Assembly (NCBI GenBank): GCA_963573385.1
Contig: CAUYLG010038386.1
Location: forward strand, 48,266-112,265
Length of the DNA: 64,000 bases
Direction: 5' to 3'
DNA from: Cacajao melanocephalus
Taxonomy: Eukaryota > Chordata > Mammalia > Primates > Pitheciidae
In this document: positions 50,280 to 62,599 of the stretch, piece by piece
How positions within the stretch are numbered: the first letter of the stretch is position 1
Layout of the letters: each line of letters starts with the position of its first letter
The notes under the pieces: generated by a model
What the model was told of the DNA's origin: nothing
Databases searched by the model: none
The model's input: only the letters and a program-made list of their open reading frames with translations
Program-made: the position numbers and the translations under genes

Positions 50280-52065
50280 TTAACAATTACATAGAATGTA
50301 TGAGTATTAAGTACCAGAGTACAGTGAAATTTAAAATCTTTCAGGGAGCTGATTGTTCTTCCATTGATGCCCATCTCATCCTAGAGCATGATTTTATTTG
50401 GTTGTTATACTCACAAATGTCCATTTTATATTTGGAAATTCTTGTCTATTGCAATGAAGTCTCCCTGGAACAATAGGTTAAAAAAGACATAACTTCTCAA
50501 ACTGTGGACCACATGATCCAAGAAAGGGAATTGGCATGTTAGATTCAAACGCTGAACGTCAATGTGACAGCTTAGGTTTTTCTTTTAGTTTGTTTGTTTT
50601 CATGAAGAAGAGAAATAAAGAATATTTACCCAGTATGCGGCATGTGTGAAAAGTCTGTTTCTGTTACAAAGGGGAATAATTTAAAAGTGCATGCTCTTTT
50701 CTGAGAATTCCAGCCTATATATAAATCAATAGAGCAGAAATGTAGCAAGAGAGATAAATTATATTTTGCAAAATGGTCAAGCTCCGTTGGTCCGACCAGG
50801 AATATTATATCAGCATCTTTGAATACCATTGTTTTGGGGCTTGATTTACTCAGATATTGATAAAATTCAATCATATATTTTTGTCTATTCAAAGGATAAA
50901 TTCTATATTGGCCCTTCACTGACATGCTTAATACACATAGAAATTTCACCCAAAAGTTATTGTGCCAATCAATCATTTCTGCAGCTACATCCTACATCCT
51001 CTTTAGATTTTACCCGGCCAGGACATATGGATATCAATCAATGTTTCCTGTATAGGATACTATAGGCCACAGCTCTATGATACTGAGTCTTCTTCTTCTA
51101 ATCATTATTTTATTAAGAATAATGAATGTATATGAGGCAATCAAAGAAAACAATTGATTTTTTCTTCATTCCAAAAGGTATCAGAATTCATATATCTGCA
51201 TTAAAGATTCCCTTTCAGAGCAGGGAATAAATAATATTATCAATCCACAAAATGTTTTAGAGGCCTCTTTGGACATGGATTTAGAACTGCTTCTAAACCA
51301 CACATGGAACTTAACTTAGTATTTTATAGTCACACTATTTAGATCTGAATCTGTTTTATTCACCTTTTACTACTTCTGAAATCACAAAGAATGACTGCCA
51401 ATGTGGTTAATCCAGTGGAACTCTGAGGGCAATTCCAGAATCAGAGCTCCTCTCCTCCAAATACTGAGAGCAACTGGTCATAAGCACATGACTAGAAAAC
51501 TAAAGTTCAGAAATGAATAGTGTTCATCTGGAAATAGTATTTCTCTTAACTCCCATTAACAGAAAAGTAAAAATAAAAATGAAGAGCCCAGCTTGGCTTT
51601 AAAGACTAGTCCTATCTAGACTAGCTAGAACAATGTCCAAATGAAGTATAGAAATAAGACATTTTTATAAAATAGAAACTGCAACCAGATTTGAAAATGA
51701 GAAAGGAATTGGTTCACTATTTACTTTCAAATCCTTTGTATCTCAGTACGAGCGCCTGCAACACCGCACTAAATGTACAGAAAATTAGTGAGAAAACAGG
51801 GGCAGGCAAATGAGTTTCCATTAGTCAATGTTCAAGGCAAGTTCAATTTGTGTTGTTAAATGAATGAATGAATGAATGATATTTTTTATTCTTCAAATAC
51901 ATTGAATGCATTAAAATTTACACTTCCAGAATGAGAGACCAATGAATTAAGCTAGTTTTGCTTTTATCAGCCAAAACGAAGCAGGGTTATGGAAACAGAG
52001 GGACACCTGACTCAGGTGTGGGGACTGTAAGTGCCCTTTGTAGACCTCCGGGGCATCCTTACACT
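50280..52065. other. Repeat-poor sequence, no gene recognised
   Basis: Apparently unique apart from a short (AATG)n run at 51858-51879 (about five units). ORFs at 50626-50976 (minus) and 50829-51065 overlap in opposite frames and show no motif. Confidence 0.5.
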
Positions 52066-52069
52066 AGGA

Positions 52070-52265
52070 CAAACATGGATTCTGGTTCCGGCAGACCTGG
52101 ACCTTGACTCAGTTCTGCCACTCACTGACTGTGAAGTCCTTTAACCCCTATAGGCTTTAGTTTCCTCGCCTGTAGTATAGATAGAATAAAGCCTCTCTGG
52201 TGAAGCTGTTGAGATTTCAAAAGGTAATGTAATGAGCAATAATGTATTATAGGCTGGCACTGCCA
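52070..52265 (+). mobile_element. MIR SINE remnant, plus strand
   Basis: CAGTTCTGCCACTCACTGACTGTG (52111) followed by CTTTAGTTTCCTCGCCTGTAG and a GAAGCTGTTGAGATTTCAAAAGG-type block is the MIR core in sense order. Confidence 0.8.
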
Positions 52266-52599
52266 TGTAACAAATGTCCCAACAGATTATTTCACCCAAT
52301 AGGCAGGAGGAACATGAGCCCTAAAACCCAAACAGAGACCTTCAGACACGTCTATTCTCATTCTATCAATGCTGAGAGTGAGAGGAAATATGGTTTAAAA
52401 TTTGAAAAAAAACTACCTAAGGTTATGAATAGAAAAAACCATAGATTTGTTCACTGTAGTTCAGCAGACTGTACATCAGCCTTCATACCCTTAAAGTCTT
52501 AAAAGATGCAATTAGGACAAATTAATGAAAGAAATCCAAGAAAAGTATCCTTGAGAAATATTCATGTAATTCTCTCCTTCTTATTCTACACCTTTGTGC

Positions 52600-52812
52600 T
52601 CAGGCATCCTCCACCATGAGATCCTAAAAACCCTGTCTGAAATAGTGCCCCTCTGCCTCCCGAATCTGCATTCATTTTCTTCATAGTTCCTATCCCTACC
52701 TGGCCTTATTTTCTACTTTCTTTTGTTTTCATTGTCTTTCTCCCACTCTAGAATTTAAGCTTTTGAGGACATGTAGTAGTCACTCAATTATTTCTTGAAT
52801 AAATGTTAATAA
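52600..52812 (+). mobile_element. L2 LINE 3' end
   Basis: Text running through CCTGTCTGAAATAGTGCCCC and CTAGAATTTAAGCTTTTGAGG to TCACTCAATTATTTCTTGAATAAATG has the typical order of an L2 3' end in sense. Confidence 0.62.
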
Positions 52813-52814
52813 GC

Positions 52815-54640
52815 CAAAAATGTAAATTCCAAAGAATGATGAAAGATTATTACAGGAATATGGATAGCTTTTGAAATATATCTCTAAGTTTCAAAGTGAA
52901 ACTACATAAATAGGAAAGATCCATAGAGTGAGAGAGAGGAAACTCAAATGAACTCAAGTCCTAACACTAGCTTAACTGAATGCTTTGGGAAAAAAAAAAT
53001 TATTTTGAGCTTAATTTTATAACTTGAAAAATAAAGATACTTCGTGAAATAATTATTTAGGAGTCTCTTAGTGTTGTCATTTTATGCTGGGACTCCATGA
53101 CTGGCAGAGGGAAGGGATGGTAGGGATGTGCAGACTGCAGACAGGAGCAAGTATGCTTGCCATGTAGGAGACTGAATTGAAGCTCACACCTGACTTTTTC
53201 CTGAGTGGCTCAGCATTTAGGCACTGCCTTCTTATAGAGAGAAAATACTTCCGGCCATCAGGATCCCCATACAAGCCCAGCTATAGTTTGAAACAGTGAT
53301 GTTGGCCACATCACCTAATTACCTTTTATTCTTACTATTTCTTGGATCTTTTCTGTAAGGCATGGCTTCTTGCATATGTAACCCAAAACTCTGTCGTAAG
53401 AGACCATGTTGACTCCGCCTGCCCCAACTAGCAACCAACAAATGGATATGAAATGTACGATCTATGTATCCTAGATTTTAGTTTTCTCTGGTGTCTCATG
53501 TATTTTATGATCAGCACACTCATTAGACACTCTCAAACAACTTTATTAGCTCTCTCTCACCTTCCAGAAGCTTCTCATTGCCTTTTCTTAGCAAATTTAT
53601 TTTCCTGTCTGTGTCCAGGACTCTGAAATTGGATCCAAATGTGTTTCATTTGTTTCTAACTAAAATGCCATGCATTTTCACATGACTTTTGCCACCTCTT
53701 AATATCAGCTCATTTCTTTCCTCCATCACCTTCCTCTTTCAATATGCACCTTCTTCCACTTTAATTTCTCTCCCACAGAACTCACTGATTAGCTGATGAG
53801 GCTTCAGGTTTCATTGGCTGTGTATAACTTGTTCATTCCACAGCCGCTTGACATGGAATTACTCTCGATCAGAGCAGTTGTGCACTCAACGAGCCACAGA
53901 CAGTGCAAGTCTTCAGCAGGCAGTCAACAGCTCGTGCATGCTGTCAAATTAATGTGCTTGAACAAGTGCTGAGAGCCACATATTTCCTCACGTGGTGTTA
54001 TTCTAGCATGGATGTAACATGCTGTACATATCCTATCCTTTTTATTTTTCCTGTTGGATATTTGAAGAGCTTACAGTAGAATTTCTTAGCACTACTTGTA
54101 GTTTCTCTCCGTCAATCTTCCTATAGTTGCTAATCTTTGTCTCTAAAAAATCAAAGCCCCTATAAGATACTCGTAAAACAGAGCCTGGAGTCAGGGAATA
54201 GATAGATAAACAAGAAATGACCTGAGAAGTTTTCTGGCTCTGATACTTGATTTGTCAGGTAAGGAAACCAAGCACAGAAGGAAGCAGAGATGCAGCTATT
54301 TAGCCAAGGTACCTCTCAAATCAGTACCTCAATCATTCCCAGTATTAGCTATATCTAGAGTTAAACCAAAGAGATGTTGGATAGTTGATCTGAGAGAACT
54401 CAGTCAGCTTTTGAGAAAACAAGGGTTTAAATTTATATGAAGCTGGCAGATTTGTAGGCTACTACTGCATCACAAGCAAAAGGACCCTGTGTGTAAGAGG
54501 AAAAAGAATGAAAATAGATGTGCCGTATTCATGCTGATGATTAAGGAGGAAGAGCTTTGCATGGGACCTGCTGATAGCATCTCAACTGGACCTGAGTTGG
54601 ATTCAGGTAGGAACCAATCTGCCAGCAGTGCTGTTAATGG
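52815..54640. other. Repeat-poor sequence, no gene recognised
   Basis: Apparently unique. 53790-54000 is a compositionally balanced, non-repetitive stretch. No splice-bounded exon or motif-bearing ORF could be supported. Confidence 0.5.
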
Positions 54641-54669
54641 GAATTGCTGAGGTTTCTAAGGAACGCTTG

Positions 54670-54980
54670 TTTCAGAGTTCTCATTTTTGAGCTTAATTTC
54701 TTTCCTTTTCCAAAAATTTTTTATTATATGAAATATGTAAATACACACATTTGCATATCTGTGTTGATTCTGCACACTGAGAATATGGAATTCTCTTCTG
54801 CAGCTTGGCTTTTTTCACTCAGCAAATATACAGCGGCTATCTTGCCTGATCACAGTGTACATCTACCTCCCCTTTATTCTTTGTAATGGCTGCATAGTAT
54901 TCCAGGGTTTAGATAACCAAAATCAATATAGTCACTTTCTAAATAGTTTTTTCTAATAATATAAATAATGTATGATCTTA
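54670..54980 (-). mobile_element. Old L1M antisense fragment
   Basis: TTTGTAATGGCTGCATAGTATTCCAGGG (54880) and neighbouring text resemble reversed old-L1 ORF2 C-terminal wording. Edges are vague, and the tract from 54980 to 55957 may contain more of the same but I cannot show it. Confidence 0.45.
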
Positions 54981-55957
54981 TTAACAAAAATAATTTGAAT
55001 AAAGAATAGAAGTGAAAGAATCTTTCTTTCTCTCAATCTTATTCATATTCCCCTGAAATAACTATGCCAAGACACTGTTTTCAGTTGTTCTAATCTTCAT
55101 GCTTGTGACTTTAAATAAAATACTTACCTTAGCAATCTATTTGTATTTACCAACATGAGAGTATCTAATTACCATCTATTCTTACTATTTTATCTATCTT
55201 TTCTGTAAGGCATAGCTTCTTGCACGTGTAAGCCATGTTCTGTCATCAAAAATTAGGAATTTAGTCTAGGTAATCTTCCTTTGCTACCTGTCTCATGCTC
55301 AATGCACATCTCATTTCAATGTTGTTACATTTATATTTTCAATGTTCATAATATTTGAATCTTAATGTGACTATAAGTTAATCTCTTATACTTTACATTT
55401 AGGATGTGGCTAAAACTCATTTTAAAAATCAATGTTTTTATTACTATGACTTTGCAATTTTATGCCATAACAATTTATTGAAGAAAAGGTTTTTAAGTAT
55501 CTTTATTCAAAATATATCAAATTTTCTTTCTCATTTATTTCACTTCCTCTGAGACATAGTCAACTGCCACTGTTCCTTGTATCTAATATCTATTCCCAGG
55601 ATTAATTTTTCTTTTTTCTTCCTGAAGCATGTTCTAAAGTATGCTTTTTCATGTAAAATGTCTAGGAGAAAATTTTTTCATATTCTTATATGTCCAACAT
55701 TGTTATATACTTTGCTCTTAAGTTTGTTTGAGAACATTCCTAGAAATAGAGTCTAGGTCCAAATGTATTCTATTTGATTTTAAAGATATTAAAATATTGT
55801 ATTCTTGTATTCAACCTGTTATCAGTCTGATTCCTAGTTCATTGTAAATAACATAATCTTCTTTATTCTTTACTTTCTGAAAGTATCAATAGTCAAACTT
55901 TGTATACTTGTTTTGTTATAATTAGATTCAGGTTAAAGGACATATTCTGTTCTCCAA
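54981..55957. other. AT-rich sequence, possibly decayed L1M
   Basis: T-rich text with occasional old-L1 flavour (for example 55440-55520 and 55640-55800), not assignable. Confidence 0.35.
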
Positions 55958-55971
55958 CAACCTTTTATTTT

Positions 55972-56147
55972 ATTTATTTATTTATTTATTTTTAAAATTT
56001 TTATTGTATTTTATGTTTTGGGGTACATGTGAAGAACATGCAAGATCTAGGCAAAACCATTCAGGACATAGGCATAGGCAAGGACTTCATGACCAAAACA
56101 CCAAAAGCATTGGCAACAAGGGCCAAAATAGACAAATGGGACCTAAT
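55972..56147 (-). mobile_element. Twin-primed mini-L1 with 14-bp target duplication
   Basis: A 176-bp insertion bounded by perfect copies of CAACCTTTTATTTT (55958-55971 and 56148-56161). On the left is a reversed (TAAA)n/poly(A) tail (55972-55995), then about 45 bp of reversed L1 3' end (TTTTGGGGTACATGTGAAGA), then at about 56043 a flip to sense-orientation ORF2 text (GGCATAGGCAAGGACTTCAT) to 56147. The two L1 parts are not contiguous in an intact element, so an internal deletion accompanies the 5' inversion. Wording is L1PA-like. Confidence 0.95.
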
Positions 56148-56260
56148 CAACCTTTTATTTTTGATGGCCTCTGCCTGAAGTAATTTTCACATTGGAGAGA
56201 TTACAAAGCAGCAATTTTCTAAAGTGTTAATTCCTTCCATTAAAATAAGCTATTTTTTTC

Positions 56261-56261
<1 letters not shown>

Positions 56262-56296
<35 letters not shown>
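56262..56296. repeat. Compound (TC)n(CA)n microsatellite
   Basis: About ten TC units followed by about seven CA units. Confidence 0.95.
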
Positions 56297-56399
56297 GAGT
56301 ATATATTGATATCTAAGATATGCATATACATATACATGTATACCTTAACTATAAACAAGTGCTCATAAAACTATTTTTGTTCAATATGTTTCAACCTAA

Positions 56400-57190
56400 T
56401 TTCTGGTTCCAGTACTGGGGAAGCAACTTGTTTTGGACTAACTCTTTCACAGATAACAACTAAGAACAATGGGAGAAATATGATAATAACTATTTGGAAT
56501 CCCTGCAGGCAGAAATTAGAGATCTGACTTTTGATTCTGAGAACCACAGTGAATTTAACCCAAGTTCATTCAGCTTTTCACCAGATGGCATCCCGAGACA
56601 CAGGGCATTAAACACCTAGAATTCAAGAAAACAGCCCTAGTGTAGTTGGTCTGAAAAATCCAAGGAAGTATTTGAGATGACCAGAGTTGTGCAAAATTGA
56701 GTGGAAAATCCTAAAAATGGGGAAATCTCAGAGACCCCAAAGTCTCCATATAAACTCTCCTCAAATCCTTGGCCATGTTTTAAAGAAAGCAGAGACACCA
56801 AAGAGAAAATGAGTAAATGTCTGAAACAGCTGAGTGGAGATTTCAACAGATGGACATAAAATTTGGAGTTTGAGTCTTATCACATTGGAGGAACTTTACA
56901 AATACTTCAAGTTTTTCATTGAAACTTTTAAAGATCCACATCTTAGAATTAAAAATTACATATAAGGAAGTACACTGAAAGGTATTTAGGTGAATATTTT
57001 AAAAACTGTTTTTATGTTTTTAATTCTTTAAAAACAAATTGACTCATTAAAGCAAAAATAATATATTGTGAAATTATAACACTTAGAAGTAAACTTTATG
57101 ACAACAATAGCACAAAAGATAAGAGAAGATGCAAACTGAGTTATTCTGTTGTAAATGAGCCATCCATTGTAAATGGCATACTATTATTTT
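56400..57190 (+). mobile_element. Old L1M 5'UTR/ORF1-region fragment, sense
   Basis: Text around 57025-57160 (AGTAAACTTTATGACAACAATAGCACAAAAG) is the inter-ORF or ORF1-side wording of old L1M elements. The upstream part (56400-56990) is assigned by continuity. Confidence 0.6.
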
Positions 57191-58071
57191 ACTATTTTTA
57201 AAATATTTTTCTATTGCAATTCAAAATTAAAATCGATTTGGTATGTAGTTCTTTTTTGTGCTACTTTATGAGGTTTTAATATCAACATTGTATTTTCCTT
57301 GTATAAAAACTTTTTTATACTCTGAAAATATCTATTTAGCACTGAGATAACTTAGTCTGAAATTTTGGTAAAATTTTCCTATGAAACTATCTGGGCCTGA
57401 AGCAGTTTTGGAGGGTAGATTTTATTGTTGCTGTTCTTTGCATTTTCTTTTTCTTTTCATGGAAATTTGTACATTTCAGGCTTTAATCCATACTGGTGTC
57501 AATTTTTGAAAACTATATTTGTAGCAAAATCTTATTTTTCATCTAGGTTTTCAAATGTATTTATATGACACATAATTTTAATTTTCTCTCTTCCTTTTTA
57601 TTTTGTATTCTGTTTGTATGTGCATTTTCCTTTTACTCAACATGACATTAGTTTTTTGTTTATCTATTTTTTAAAACAATTTTTTCCAAAGGACTAGTAT
57701 TTTAATTAGTTCTTCTGTTATTTTTATTATTTCTTCTTGTGCATTTAGCTTAATTTATTTTCTTTTACAAGGTTTGAATTGAATATAGTTTATTTTTATC
57801 TATTATATGAGTGAAATTTATTAATATAAGTATAAAAAGCTATAACATTTTCTCTGATAATTGATTCAATTGCATCCTATAAATTTTAACATGTGCTTTT
57901 ATTTTCATTATTTTTTTAAATTGCAGATATGTTTTGTATTTTCTCTATTACCCAAGAATGCTTTGATAGAGGGGTAGTTTTGTCTTATAATTTTGTTTGT
58001 TTTTTTATTCTTTCAGATTGTCTTGTGTCTAGTATATGTTTTTAAAAAATTATGTGTACTTAAAAAGAAGA

Positions 58072-58350
58072 GGTATTTTCTATCAAAGACTGTACATTTG
58101 GTATATGTCCATAAGTATGCTAGTAAACTGGTCCCTAGGAAAAAAGGAAAGAAAAGCCCTAATTATAGAACTTGCCAATTTCTGTGGTGCAAATACTGCC
58201 ACCATGGCCAGTTTCAAATTACTACCATGTGTTGTTGACTGAACATGGAATTGGGAAAAGATGTATAGAATCAGCTTTCACCAGCCATAATGTATGGGCC
58301 AGTTCCAACACAGCAGGCATAACTAACTCATTGACCTTGCGTTTAGGCTT
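58072..58350. other. Unidentified insert within antisense L1M
   Basis: A GC-richer segment unlike the surrounding L1 text. It includes GCCACCATGGCCAGTTTCAA (58198-58217) and AGCTTTCACCAGCCATAATG (58274-58293). Three overlapping short ORFs cross it but none has a recognisable domain. It may be a DNA-transposon or SINE fragment; I cannot name it. Confidence 0.45.
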
Positions 58351-58756
58351 TTGATAGCCTTACTTATTTTTTATTTTACTTGATCTGCCTTGAACTTAGA
58401 ATATTTTTTTAAATTTCCTATTATTATTTTTGTTGGTTTTAGTCGATTTCTGCTTATGTAGCTCCTATAGTTTCTGCTTTATGAAGGCCAATGCCATATT
58501 AAATGATGCATAGTATTCATGGCTGTTCTAGCATTATTTTGAATTGTTATCTTAAGCAGTATATATATGCTCTTCTTTATCTCTTATACTGCTTTTCGGC
58601 CTGAATTTTATAGTCTGATATCAGGATTGCAATCCCTGTTTTCTTATTGTTTCCATTTACATAATGCACATTTAGTCATGCCTTTACTTTCTCACATTTC
58701 TGAATCACTTTGTTATAGCCATGTCTTTTGTTTATAGCATAGAGCTGAAGTTTTGT

Positions 58757-58779
58757 TGTTTGTTTGTTTGTTTGTTTGT
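58757..58779. repeat. (TTTG)n short tandem repeat
   Basis: About six GTTT units inside the antisense L1M. Confidence 0.9.
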
Positions 58780-59434
58780 ATATTATTTGGTAAACCAACT
58801 TGAAAATTGCTTTCTTTAAGTAGTTATAGCATTTATATTCTTATCATTATATGACTAAAATGTTTGGTCTCAACCTAGATGATACTAAGTTATATTTACA
58901 GTGGGTATTAAATTATATTAACTACTTTTTTATGTGCTCTGTTGGTTATTGTTTAAATCTTTTTTTACTTATTTTGATCTTTAGGTTGATTTGAATTTTT
59001 GTTCTATTGTTTACTTTTATATATTGCCTTTCATAATACCCTCAGTCTTTTTAATGAGGGAAACAAGCTTTTACTTCTTGGTTTATCAGCTTTAAGTAAT
59101 ATCTTTTCACTTCTGCTTATAATTATTATTCAATGTAACAATCACTAAGAGATGATCCTATTTTCTTCCTTCCATTCTGATTTTTACATTGAATTATTTC
59201 TATTTTTTTCTGAATACATGGCATATACTTGCTCTTCTTCCACTCATATACCCACTTTTGAATTAACCTTACATGTATAAATAAATGTATCTAATGCTTA
59301 TTACCATTCTTTTGATGAAGTTGTCCTAGTTATCTCTTAGTTTGATGAAGTTTGATCTGTAGTATATTCTTCAAAAATAACTCTGGAGTGAAGTATTTCC
59401 TGTGTCCCTCCATGTTAAGACTGTTTTTTTATAG

Positions 59435-59570
59435 GCTCGATTCTTGAGCGACAGTGAATTCCCTCTGGGAGGGAGTGCTTATGGCTTTTGCTGACTTGTA
59501 CTTCCTCAGAACTTCACATGGCGCCTGACACAAAGCAGGCAATCAACAAACATGAGTTAAATTAAAGAAC
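59435..59570 (+). mobile_element. L2 LINE 3' end remnant
   Basis: GAGGGAGTGC-like text, then CACATGGCGCCTGACACAAAGCAGGCAATCAACAAACATGAG, follows the L2 3' end order (in the consensus, gene-like GCCTGGCACA then CAATAAA). Confidence 0.55.
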
Positions 59571-60355
59571 AGTGTTGTCTATAAGAAGTTTAATCAAGGG
59601 TAAGATCAACTCTGCAATATATGTTGTCATCCATATAAAGGATTCTGGAAAATATAAGGTTGTACATGACATTTTAGTTTTATCATATTGTGATTAAAGC
59701 ATGTATCCTCAGTCATCCAGGCAATTAAACAACTGTGTAATTGTCACTTAGAATCATAATGCAAGTTATACTTTGTCCTTGAAAAGGTCTAAATATGTAT
59801 GTGTCCTTGATCAATTCATAGTGTACCTTCCACCTAAAAGAAGTATTTTTCTCTACAGTGTATTCCCTCCTTTAAAGTAAAGATAAAACAGCACTGAATA
59901 CATCCACAGGAGAGAAGATTTTCACCCCATGACAATTGGATCTTCATTTCTCACCAGTCAAGGACTAAGATCTGCGCTCAGCTTCCAGCTACTCTGCTTT
60001 GGAGACTATTTTCAAGGGAACATGTATTGCTCAAAAAGAACAAAAAAATTTGAGAGCAAGTGATGTAGAATAAAGATAGTGGGTCAAAAAAGTATCCAGG
60101 ATGGAGAGAGCAAAGCACACAAGGATCTGACTTTTCAATTAATTGCAAACTGAAGAGAAATCTACAGCAATGTAACAATAAAAGAAACAAATACCTGGCT
60201 TACTCAGATGACTGGCTAGTGGAAGAGGCACAAAAATTAGAGAAGGGTAGTTCTAGCAGGAGACATTCAGTAAATTACAGCCTCCAGCTTGGCTGATTGA
60301 AGAAATAAAACCTCTGGCACACAATCTCCTCTGTGAAAGGTGAAAGGGAGAGAAT
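59571..60355. other. Apparently unique sequence
   Basis: No gene or repeat recognised. Confidence 0.45.
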
Positions 60356-60357
60356 AT

Positions 60358-60575
60358 AATATTTATTAACCATTAATGGTATACCAGGTACTGTATTGTA
60401 CATTCATACACATTTTATCTCTTAATGCTCATGACAACATTATGAAGTAGGTGATATTATTAGTCCCTTTTTTTAAATAAAGAAGCTGAGGTACTTAAAC
60501 ATTAATTTACTTTCCCAAGGTCACAGACTTAACAATTGTTAGCAAAGCTGAGACTTAAATTCAGCTCTGAAAAAA
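60358..60575 (-). mobile_element. MIR SINE, minus strand
   Basis: Reversed MIR order: ATATTTATTAACC, then ATACCAGGTACTGTATTG, then CTTAATGCTCATGACAACA, then AAGAAGCTGAGGTACTTAAAC, then TTTCCCAAGGTCACAGACTT. Nearly full length. The 129-codon ORF starting at 60536 begins inside it and is not supported. Confidence 0.85.
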
Positions 60576-60984
60576 AGCCCTTACTTTTGACTGGCTTACA
60601 TTTCCACATTTTTACTTTTTTTTTTCTTATTCCTTCACTTCTCCTTAACTTCAGAAAGACCAACAAGACCAATAAAATTAGGCAGTTAAAGATGAGGATG
60701 AAGACTGTTAACAAAGATATTCATGGGCTAGAGAGACTCTGCATTGTTACAGAGGAAGGAGACTGGACCACCCTTTCTGACACCACATGGCCATCATATC
60801 AAACCCAGAGCAGGGTTTTCTTTAGGTGTAGGATTGACAGTGGCGTCTTTTCTATAATGAGTCAGCACACTTTAAATTATGTAATTGTAGAGATTTTTAT
60901 GTCTCCGTATTTTTCAACATTTTAGCAGCAAGACACTTTGTTCAAGGTAAATATTTCAAGGAAAAATATTCAGCACAGCGTAGG

Positions 60985-61205
60985 ACTTGGGTTCAGAGGC
61001 CCTGGAGCCATATCCAACTCTACCATTTACTAGCTAGGTGACCTTGATTAAGTTCCCTATCTACCTCTACCCTGCTTTCCTTGTCTGCAAATTGCGATAA
61101 CTATGTAGTTGTAGAGTTGTGAAGATTAAATTAAACTAAATCAGTTGATACCTATGAAGTAGGCAGGGCAGAGCTTGAGGCGTACTAAGGCATTCATTGG
61201 TTGAA
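60985..61205 (+). mobile_element. MIR SINE, plus strand
   Basis: Sense MIR order: CCTGGAGCCATATCCAACTC, then CCATTTACTAGCTAGGTGACCTTG, then GTTGTAGAGTTGTGAAGATTAAAT, then a decayed tail. It lies about 400 bp from the minus-strand MIR, in inverted orientation. Confidence 0.85.
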
Positions 61206-61432
61206 GGAAAGTTGGCTATGCTTGGAATCCTGAATGATGACAATTCCTTTACAGAATCCTCTAAGACTCCACAAAGCACAATCATGAAGTATTGTTTTCA
61301 ACTCTCTCACTTCCAGCTAAAGTAACTGGAGTGAAAGAGATAAAAGTTACTTAGCCAGGACCGCATGGCTAATTATTAGCAAGCCTTAATATGAACCCAG
61401 ATTGGCTTACTTCATATAAAGAGTTCTCCTCT

Positions 61433-61763
61433 TCATTTTTTTTTTCTGAGACAGGGTCTCACTCTGTCCCCCAGGCTGGACTGCAGAGGCAATAAATAAA
61501 TAAATAAATAAATAAATAAAACCTAGCTCACTGCAACCTCAACCTTCTTAGCTCTAGCAATCCCCCTGCCTCAGCCTTCCACGTAGCTGAGAACACAGGC
61601 ACATGGCACCATGCTTGGCTAATGTTTTGATTTTTTGTTTTGGTAAGAGACAAGGTATCGCTTTATTTTCTAGGCTAGTCTCAATCTCCTGAGCTCAAAG
61701 AATCCTCCTCCCTTGGCCTCCCAAAGGGCTGGGATTGCAGATGTGAGCCACTGCACCCAGCCC
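61433..61763 (-). mobile_element. AluJ-like element, minus strand, with internal (AATA)n
   Basis: A T-tract then reversed Alu to the GGGCTGG start complement (CCAGCCC, about 61757-61763). GAGCTCAAAGAATCC-type wording points to the J class. Between GACTGCAGAGGC and CTAGCTCACTGC the normal few bases are replaced by an (AATA)n array. Confidence 0.95.
61491..61521. repeat. (AATA)n array inside Alu
   Basis: About 7.5 perfect AATA units at an internal Alu position where no A-rich tract normally exists. Confidence 0.95.
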
Positions 61764-62590
61764 ACATTTTATTTATTTATCTGTATACAATTATTTTGTC
61801 TTCCATGATATATTTGCTAAATAAACATGGTATGTGTATATCATATACATGTATATATGTGCATGTTGTATATACATATGCCATATGGAGAAGGCTTATA
61901 CTATTTTACTTATTAATTCCATATGTTAAATAAACTCAATTTATAAAAATCGAATTCCAATAAACATGTGGCTGGTAAACCAGAAAAGCCAATAAGTTAT
62001 AGCTGTAAATATACTGTAAACTTACTTGATCCCCTCATTCCTGCCAGGGTATTTATCCCCCCATTTATTGCATATATCAAATTCTGGCACCTGAATCAGT
62101 TTCCTGAAATGCTCAGACATAACACAGAAACAAAATAATAAACGCTGTATCCATCTTCATGCACCTAAACCATACGAAGAACTCTCTCATACATTTAGTA
62201 AAGTTCAGAAGCACTAGGACTAGGCAGTTTCACAGGTAAAGTTTATCAGGTCATAAAATAATAAAATGATCTCTCCTGCATTAAAAACCATTGGAGAAAC
62301 TATAAGAATATAAGATGTATTAAAAATAAGGTGAAAGTAAAAGAAAATATGTTAACTAATTTCAATAAATATTATTACTTATAATCTTAGATTTCATGAT
62401 ATATTTTATGTCCTTTAAAAATATTTTGTGTTTTTCTCATAGATGTCCTGCATAAATTTGTAATATTTATTTTGAGAAACTGTATATTTTTGCAATGTTG
62501 AATGAGACTGTTAAAAATGAAAATTCTAAAATAAAGTACTGTTAAGTGTAATTCAGCATAGAAAAAGCAAAATTCATTTTCCAACATCAG
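61764..62590. other. AT-rich sequence, no gene recognised
   Basis: Includes an alternating TATA/CATA-rich stretch at about 61828-61880. The right part may be the diverged beginning of the L1M described next. Confidence 0.4.
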
Positions 62591-62599
62591 AAAATCTAT

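Larger units (their letters stand above)
57290..59400 (-). mobile_element. Old L1M element, antisense, with unidentified insert
   Basis: Reversed ORF2 text runs from the RT side (57370-57480) through the endonuclease side (57850-58065 and 58380-58790) towards about 59080. An unrelated segment of about 275 bp interrupts at about 58072-58350. A (TTTG)n run lies at 58757-58779. It is diverged, with no frame preserved; the right edge is poorly defined. Confidence 0.7.

Noticed and set aside
58036..58354. Three overlapping short ORFs with a Kozak-like GCCACCATGG at 58198
   Set aside because: The Kozak-like match is isolated; the frames are short, overlap, and the segment is a probable repeat insert in L1.
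60536..60925. 129-codon plus-strand ORF
   Set aside because: It starts inside a reversed MIR and has no motif.
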